From Actinomycetes bacterium (GTDB taxonomy: Bacteria > Actinomycetota > Acidimicrobiia > Acidimicrobiales > Microtrichaceae): a stretch of 5,283 nucleotides of DNA. The position numbers were made by a program, and so were the translations under genes. The notes under the pieces are model-generated. The model made no database searches, was not told the DNA's origin, and saw nothing but the letters and a program-made list of their open reading frames with translations. Shown piece by piece: positions 1-5,283 of this stretch. Location of the stretch: NCBI GenBank assembly GCA_023450775.1, contig JAEXGP010000085.1:1-5283 (forward strand). Reading direction: 5' to 3'. How positions within the stretch are numbered: position 1 is the stretch's first letter; every line of letters begins with the position of its first letter.

Positions 1-85
1 GCCACCCCACGTCCCCCAGGGCCAGGGCGAAGGACCCGCCGGCGCGCCCCGCACCGACGATCCGGACCCGTCGCCCCTCAGCCAC
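1..85 (-). CDS. Rossmann-fold NAD(P)-binding protein, probable DUF2520 family (5' end only)
   Basis: Only about the first 28 codons are in the window; the gene continues past the left edge. The reading frame gives RRVRIVGAGRAGGSFALAL, a first beta strand followed by the GxGxxG-type dinucleotide loop and the start of a helix, as in NAD(P)-binding Rossmann proteins. In actinobacterial folate clusters a DUF2520 Rossmann protein commonly lies downstream of folK and just before panC, so that family is the best inference. The start is uncertain. GTG at 85 has an SD-like GGTGGG at positions 95-90 with a 4-base spacing; GTG at 94 adds three residues but has no visible ribosome binding site. The reading frame opens directly after a strong hairpin, which leaves little room for a separate promoter. 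It could instead be another Rossmann protein, since only the N-terminus is visible. Confidence 0.7.
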   Translation of the reverse strand, partial: MAEGRRVRIVGAGRAGGSFALALGDVGW

Positions 86-90
86 GGCAC

Positions 91-155
91 CCACCGCACG
101 TTCTGTCGTGCGGAACCGGAGCGATCCTTCTGGTTCCGCACGACAGAACCGGTGG
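91..155. repeat. Perfect inverted repeat / strong hairpin between folK and the downstream gene
   Basis: TTCTGTCGTGCGGAACC at 101-117 is exactly mirrored by GGTTCCGCACGACAGAA at 132-148, and the 100/149 G-C pair makes 18 perfect pairs. The stem extends inward through 119/130 and 120/129, with G-U pairs at 118/131 and 121/128. It extends outward by six pairs (91-96 with 150-155) beyond a 3-base bulge at 97-99. There is no T-tract on either side. It could be a U-tract-independent terminator after folK, an attenuator or translational switch for the next gene (the outer stem covers the SD-like GGTGGG), or a copy of a genomic palindromic repeat. The structure is read directly; the role is inference. 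Confidence 0.85.
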
Positions 156-178
156 GCGGACGCGGCGGGCCACGGTGC

Positions 179-655
179 TCAGAGGTCCTCGACGCGGCGG
201 ACGGTGCCGTCCGCCAGCTGCAGGTCCCGCTCGTCCACCAGCTCGGGCGCCAGGTCCCGCAGCGGTGCGAGCACGAACCGGCGCTCCTTCCACCGGGGGT
301 GCGGGATCGTGAGCGCCTCGTCGTCCATCTCGACGCCGTCCATCCAGACGATGTCGACGTCGAGCGTGCGCGGCCCCCAGCGCTCGGCCCGGACCCGCTG
401 CGCGTTGGCCTCGATGCGGTGGCAGATCGACAGCAGCGCCCGCGGCGCGATCGCGGTGTGCAGCTCGACGACGATGTTCAGGTACTGGTCCTGGCCGCCC
501 GGGCCCCCGACGGGGTCGGTCTCGTACACCGGCGACACGGCGACGACGTCGGGCAGCGAGTCGACCGCGTCGGTGAGGTGCTGGCGCCGGTCGCCCAGGT
601 TCGAGCCGATCGACAGGAAGGTGCGGACGGGGGACGCGTTCACGGGAGCGGTCAT
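179..655 (-). CDS. folK: 2-amino-4-hydroxy-6-hydroxymethyldihydropteridine diphosphokinase (HPPK)
   Basis: This cytosolic enzyme transfers pyrophosphate from ATP to 6-hydroxymethyl-7,8-dihydropterin, making the substrate of dihydropteroate synthase. The 158-residue product has the usual length of a single-domain HPPK. Visible family signatures are the N-terminal GSNLGDR (17-23), the pterin-side segment SPVYETDPVGG with QDQYLN (41-60), the signature RWGPRTLDVDI (92-102), whose D99 and D101 match the two Mg-binding aspartates, and IPHPRWKERRFVLAPL (117-132). The ATG at 655-653 overlaps the folB stop as ATGA, with no good SD upstream, so translation is probably coupled to folB. No folB-folK fusion is present; they are separate frames. 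The stop is followed by about 85-95 noncoding bases containing a strong hairpin. Confidence 0.97.
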   Translation of the reverse strand: MTAPVNASPVRTFLSIGSNLGDRRQHLTDAVDSLPDVVAVSPVYETDPVGGPGGQDQYLNIVVELHTAIAPRALLSICHRIEANAQRVRAERWGPRTLDVDIVWMDGVEMDDEALTIPHPRWKERRFVLAPLRDLAPELVDERDLQLADGTVRRVEDL

Positions 656-1041
656 CCGGCCGCGGGGTCGGTCAGCACGGCCCGGGTGCGGTGCACGCGC
701 ACGCCGCTCGTGGCCAGGTCGTGGGGCACCGGCGGGCGCAGCTTGCGGAGCTGCACGGTGACGCCGTCGATGCGGGGGTCCACCCGCAGCACCGCCTCGG
801 CGACCACGGCCACCAGCCGCTCGAGCAGCAGCGGCCGGGCGGTCGCGACGGTCGTGGCGACCACGTCGCAGATCGCTCCGTAGTCGACGCTGTCGGCGAG
901 GTCGTCGGAGATGCCCGCGGCGGTCAGGTCGACCTCCACGTCGAGGTCGACCTCCAGCGGCTGGGCGCGCTCGCGCTCCTCGGGGAGCAGCCCCACGACG
1001 GCCGTGAGGCGCAGGCCGCGGAGCTCGATCTGGTCCGTCAC
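652..1041 (-). CDS. folB: Dihydroneopterin aldolase
   Basis: This enzyme cleaves 7,8-dihydroneopterin to 6-hydroxymethyl-7,8-dihydropterin and glycolaldehyde in folate synthesis; the family forms ring-shaped homo-oligomers. The 129-residue product has the normal length. It begins with IELRGLRLTAVVGLLPEER and also shows SVDYGAICDVV (51-61), LLLERLV (71-77) and VTVQLRKLRPPVPHD (94-108). E22, Y54, E74 and K100 fall at the positions of the active-site residues of Staphylococcus aureus FolB as I recall them, so the protein should be active. The start is GTG at 1041-1039, supported by GGAGG at 1053-1049 with seven bases of spacing. Forty noncoding bases separate it from the phosphatase-like gene upstream. 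Its stop overlaps the folK ATG. An epimerase side activity, known for the family, cannot be judged from sequence. Confidence 0.96.
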   Translation of the reverse strand: MTDQIELRGLRLTAVVGLLPEERERAQPLEVDLDVEVDLTAAGISDDLADSVDYGAICDVVATTVATARPLLLERLVAVVAEAVLRVDPRIDGVTVQLRKLRPPVPHDLATSGVRVHRTRAVLTDPAAG

Positions 1042-1048
1042 GTCGGTT

Positions 1049-1053
1049 CCTCC
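1049..1053 (-). promoter_or_regulatory. Ribosome binding site of folB
   Basis: GGAGG on the minus strand, seven bases before the GTG at 1041. It fixes this non-ATG start as the beginning of folB and shows that folB can be initiated independently rather than only by coupling to the gene upstream. Confidence 0.8.
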
Positions 1054-1081
1054 GCCGAGGTGTGGGGGTGCGGCCCGGCGC

Positions 1082-1597
1082 TCAGGCCCGGTCGGCGACC
1101 AGGCGGGCGGCCTCGTTGACCACCGTCCGGCCGTCGGCGTCGAGCTGGCGGCCGGTGAGCCGCTCGATCAGCGTGATCGCGTGCGGTGGCTCGGGGACCA
1201 TGCCCGACCACACCAGGTACCCGGCCATGAGGCCGATCAGGCGGTCCGACAGCTCGTCCGCGTGGACGATCACCCGCTTGCGGGCGCCGAGCAGCTGGCG
1301 CAGCCCGCCGTAGGTGCGATCCAGGTAGCGGACCAGCTCCTCTGCGGAGGGGAACGGCCAGTGCAGCCAGGTCACGCCCATCTCGTCGTAGTTGTGGAGG
1401 TTGTGCGGGGCCGGCGAGACCGACACGACCAGGTCGAAGCCCTGCTCGCGGATCCAGATGATCTCCTCCTGGCGACGCACCTTGCGATGGTTCGCCCCGA
1501 AGCCGCCCGGCCGCTCGCACACGGCGAGCTGGTCCTGGATGATCCAGTTGAAGTGCCGCGGCTTGATGCCCTGTGCCCACTTGCCCTTGGCTGCCAC
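1082..1597 (-). CDS. Dual-specificity/tyrosine phosphatase-fold protein with degenerate active site (probable pseudophosphatase)
   Basis: The 171-residue product looks like a small cytosolic DSP/PTP-like domain. It has an N-terminal RHFNWIIQDQLAVCERPGG (14-32), similar to the opening strand of atypical DSPs, then EQGFDLVVSV (51-60), a GVTWLHWPFP strand (74-83) and the P-loop region VHADELSDR (111-119), followed by the helix LIGLMAGYLVW. The P-loop keeps His112 and Arg119 of HCx5R, but the catalytic cysteine is Ala113 and the usual glycine is Leu116. The aspartate expected after the HxP strand is also missing (WPFPSAEEL). Ala113 is coded GCG, three base changes from TGC, so one sequencing error cannot explain it. 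The start is GTG at 1597, chosen because AGGAGG at 1608-1603 would overlap the other candidate, GTG 1603. It lies between folP and folB, where mycobacteria have no gene. The fold assignment is fairly sure; the function is unknown. Confidence 0.75.
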   Translation of the reverse strand: MAAKGKWAQGIKPRHFNWIIQDQLAVCERPGGFGANHRKVRRQEEIIWIREQGFDLVVSVSPAPHNLHNYDEMGVTWLHWPFPSAEELVRYLDRTYGGLRQLLGARKRVIVHADELSDRLIGLMAGYLVWSGMVPEPPHAITLIERLTGRQLDADGRTVVNEAARLVADRA

Positions 1598-1602
1598 CTG
1601 CA

Positions 1603-1608
1603 CCTCCT
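1603..1608 (-). promoter_or_regulatory. Consensus ribosome binding site of the phosphatase-like gene
   Basis: Minus-strand AGGAGG, within AGGAGGTG, is the strongest Shine-Dalgarno sequence in the window. It lies five bases before the GTG at 1597 but overlaps the in-frame GTG at 1603, so it favours the shorter start. A strong site of its own after an 80-base gap suggests the gene is translated independently of folP. Confidence 0.8.
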
Positions 1609-1683
1609 CGGTTCGTCGATCCGGTCCTGGACGTCGGCGCCCGAGCTGGTCACCGTGGTCGGCCGCGGTCCGTTCCGCTGCTC

Positions 1684-2562
1684 TCAGGATGCCGCACGCG
1701 CGGCTCGCGCCGCTGCGGCGATCGCGACGGACTCCACCGTCGCCCCGACATCATGGACCCGCACCATGCGGGCCCCCAGGATCATGGCCCAGGTCGCCGT
1801 GCTCAGCGAACCGGCCAACCGGTCGCCGACGCCCACCGGCTCCGTTCCCTCCAGGACGGCGTCGCCACCCGCAGGGCCCGGATGCGGCGGCATTCCGGCG
1901 TCCGAGCGGGCCAGGAGCACACCCAGCGACCGCTTGCGGCTGGTCCCGACGACGACCGGTGTGCCGTCCGCCACCAGCTCCTCGAGACGGCCCAGGAGGG
2001 CCAGGTTGTGCGCGACCGTCTTGCCGAAGCCGATGCCGGGATCCACCCAGATCTCGGGCACGCCCGCGGCCCGCGCCACCCGCACCTTCTCCCCCAGGAA
2101 CTCGCCGACGTCGGCCACCACGTCGTCGTAGCGGGGCGAGGCCTGCATGGTCCGGGGGTCGCCGAGCATGTGCATGGCGACCCACCCGACGCCCAGCTCC
2201 GCCGCCACCTCCCACAGGCCGGCGCTCACGTCGTTCAGCAACGTCGCCCCGCACGCCACTGCGGCGCGCGCCGTGCCGGGGTTGCGGGTGTCGACCGAGA
2301 TCCGCACGCCGACCTGGTGGCACGGCGCGGCGATCGCCTCGAGCACGGGCAGCACCCGGGCCTGCTCCCCTGCCGGGTCGACCGGCTCGGCTCCCGGCCG
2401 CGTGGACTCGCCGCCCACGTCGACCACGTCGACGCCCTCGGCGATCATCGTCCGCACGCGCGCCACCGCCTGCTGCACGCCGTGGTGGAGTCCGCCGTCG
2501 GAGAACGAGTCGGGCGTGACGTTGAGGACGCCCATGACCAGCGGCCGGGCGGCTGCGCTCAA
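1684..2562 (-). CDS. folP: Dihydropteroate synthase
   Basis: This cytosolic TIM-barrel enzyme condenses 6-hydroxymethyl-dihydropterin pyrophosphate with p-aminobenzoate and is the sulfonamide target. Motifs in order: MGVLNVTPDSFSDGG (10-24), VDVGGESTRPGAEP (47-60), ISVDTR (88-93), LLNDVSAG (108-115), MHMLGDPRTMQ (130-140), VDPGIGFGKT (173-182), GTSRKRSLG (206-214) and MVRVHDV (266-272). The pterin and phosphate ligands D91, N110, D174, K210, R268 and H270 are all present, and the loops carry ordinary residues (F20, P56), giving no hint of sulfonamide resistance. The frame stays open far upstream through folE. The chosen start is TTG at 2562-2560, which overlaps the folE stop as TTGA and gives 292 residues; the ATG at 2535 would cut into the first strand. 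A Gly/Pro-rich stretch at about 219-245 makes it slightly long. No clear SD is seen, so coupling to folE is likely. Confidence 0.96.
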   Translation of the reverse strand: MSAAARPLVMGVLNVTPDSFSDGGLHHGVQQAVARVRTMIAEGVDVVDVGGESTRPGAEPVDPAGEQARVLPVLEAIAAPCHQVGVRISVDTRNPGTARAAVACGATLLNDVSAGLWEVAAELGVGWVAMHMLGDPRTMQASPRYDDVVADVGEFLGEKVRVARAAGVPEIWVDPGIGFGKTVAHNLALLGRLEELVADGTPVVVGTSRKRSLGVLLARSDAGMPPHPGPAGGDAVLEGTEPVGVGDRLAGSLSTATWAMILGARMVRVHDVGATVESVAIAAAARAARAAS

Positions 2563-3190
2563 CGGCGACGGCCCGATTCGACGAACTGCATGGCCTCCAT
2601 GCGGGCCGAGACGTCGTCGCGGAACACGCCCCGCACGGCCGAGGTCACCGTGGACGTGCCGGGCGTGCGGATCCCCCGCATGGCCATGCAGAGGTGCTCG
2701 GCCTCGATCACGACCAGCACGCCTCGCGGCTGGAGCGTCGCTTCGATGGCGTCCGCGACCTGCGTGGTCAGGCGCTCCTGCACCTGGGGGCGGCGGGCGT
2801 AGCCGTCGACCAGGCGGGCCACCTTGGACAGGCCGGTGACCCGACCGTCGACGTTCGGGATGTACGCCACGTGGGCGTGCCCCGAGAACGGGACCAGGTG
2901 GTGCTCGCACAGCGAGTACAGCGGGATGTCCCGCACCATGATCATCTCGTCGTGACCGGCGTCGAACGTCACCTTGAGGTGCCGGGCCGGGTCCTCGTGC
3001 AGACCGGCGCACGTCTCGGCGTACATGCGGGCGACGCGGGCCGGCGTGTCGTGCAGGCCGTCGCGGTCGGGGTCCTCGCCGATGGCCTCGAGGATCTCCC
3101 GCACGGCCTTGGCCACGCGCTCCTGGTCGACCGCGGACGCCAACGGCGGGCCGGGCTCCGGGTCGAGCGAGTTGAGGTCGTCCAGGGTGG

Positions 3191-3194
<4 letters not shown>
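2559..3194 (-). CDS. folE: GTP cyclohydrolase I (type IA)
   Basis: This enzyme converts GTP to 7,8-dihydroneopterin triphosphate and formate, the first step of folate synthesis. The 211-residue product has a variable, acidic, proline-containing N-terminus (1-20). It is followed by the conserved RDGLHDTPARVARMY (44-58), the zinc and catalytic segment YSLCEHHLVPFSGHAHVAYIP (93-113, interrupted by no gaps), RRPQVQERLT (134-143) and EAEHLCMAMRGI (164-175), then TSAVRGVF. C96, H99 and C169 match the zinc ligands and H98 the adjacent catalytic histidine, so this is the zinc-dependent IA type rather than FolE2. The ATG at 3194 overlaps the ftsH stop as ATGA, with GGAG at 3202-3199 inside ftsH, so translation is linked to the protease gene. 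Its stop overlaps the folP TTG start. Confidence 0.98.
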
Positions 3195-5101
<1,907 letters not shown>

Positions 5102-5175
5102 CGGCGGTCAGGCTACCGACGGGGCTCCCCTTCTCCCACCGGCCCTCGCCCACGGTCGGCCGCCTGCTGTTCCCT

Positions 5176-5221
5176 CGTCCGGACCCGCCGTCGGGCCGGC
5201 GCGGGAGCTCGGGTCCGGACG
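5176..5221. repeat. Inverted repeat with two GTCCGGAC palindromes upstream of ftsH
   Basis: CGTCCGGACCCG at 5176-5187 is mirrored exactly by CGGGTCCGGACG at 5210-5221, separated by 22 bases. Each arm contains the self-palindrome GTCCGGAC (5177-5184 and 5213-5220), whose centres are 36 bases apart. The repeat lies 75-120 bases before the ftsH start, in the noncoding stretch 5102-5283. No other gene was recognised in that stretch. It could be a double operator, a leader hairpin or a terminator of the gene upstream; the sequence does not decide between these. Confidence 0.55.
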
Positions 5222-5283
5222 CGCTGGCGGCCCGGACTCTCTGGATAGCATCGGCGGCGACCGACCGGGCGACCGTGCCGCGG

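Noticed and set aside
926..956. Direct repeat AGGTCGACCTCCA at 926-938 and 944-956
   Set aside because: It lies inside folB and encodes the repeated Val-Asp-Leu pattern of the conserved EVDLDVEVDL strand, so the protein sequence and codon bias explain it.
1604..1683. Gap between folP and the phosphatase-like gene as a possible terminator or promoter site
   Set aside because: Beyond the ribosome binding site at 1603-1608 I found no good hairpin and no convincing promoter hexamers in these 80 bases.
911..2131. Long plus-strand open frames opposite folB, the phosphatase-like gene and folP
   Set aside because: They run antisense across several real genes, ignore gene boundaries and give Arg/Pro/Ser-rich products without motifs. 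They are GC-driven shadows.
5242..5250. Possible extended -10 promoter element (minus strand TGCTATCCA) for ftsH
   Set aside because: It keeps TGnTAT but lacks the final T of the hexamer, and no convincing -35 lies at the usual distance. In a short GC-rich region this is too weak to annotate.

Overview
The window is very GC-rich and almost fully coding, and every supported gene lies on the minus strand. Gene order is ftsH, folE, folP, a phosphatase-fold protein, folB, folK, then the cut start of a Rossmann-fold gene. The ftsH-folE-folP-folB-folK order is the classic actinobacterial folate cluster (compare ftsH/folE/folP1/folB/folK of Mycobacterium tuberculosis, followed there by a DUF2520 gene and panC). 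With the GC content, this points to an actinomycete. A deep-branching class such as Acidimicrobiia is possible, but that is a guess from general appearance.

Layout in the direction of transcription (right to left): about 180 bases of upstream DNA carry a 12-bp inverted repeat. Next come the membrane AAA+ protease FtsH (5101-3191), GTP cyclohydrolase I (3194-2559) and dihydropteroate synthase (2562-1684). An 80- to 86-base gap is followed by a tyrosine/dual-specificity phosphatase-fold protein (1597-1082) whose catalytic cysteine is replaced by alanine. Dihydroneopterin aldolase (1041-652) and HPPK (655-179) follow. An 84- to 93-base gap holds a strong perfect hairpin, after which a GTG-started NAD(P)-binding protein, probably of the DUF2520 family, runs off the left edge. 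Three junctions are 4-base stop/start overlaps (ftsH/folE ATGA, folE/folP TTGA, folB/folK ATGA), so the genes are probably one translationally coupled operon.

Working together: FolE turns GTP into dihydroneopterin triphosphate. After dephosphorylation, FolB makes 6-hydroxymethyl-dihydropterin, FolK pyrophosphorylates it, and FolP condenses it with p-aminobenzoate to dihydropteroate. The dephosphorylation step has no recognised enzyme here. The phosphatase-fold gene sits where one might be expected but lacks the catalytic cysteine and an obvious general acid, which makes it the most interesting item in the window. The other points of interest are the hairpin before the DUF2520-like gene and the paired GTCCGGAC palindromes upstream of ftsH.
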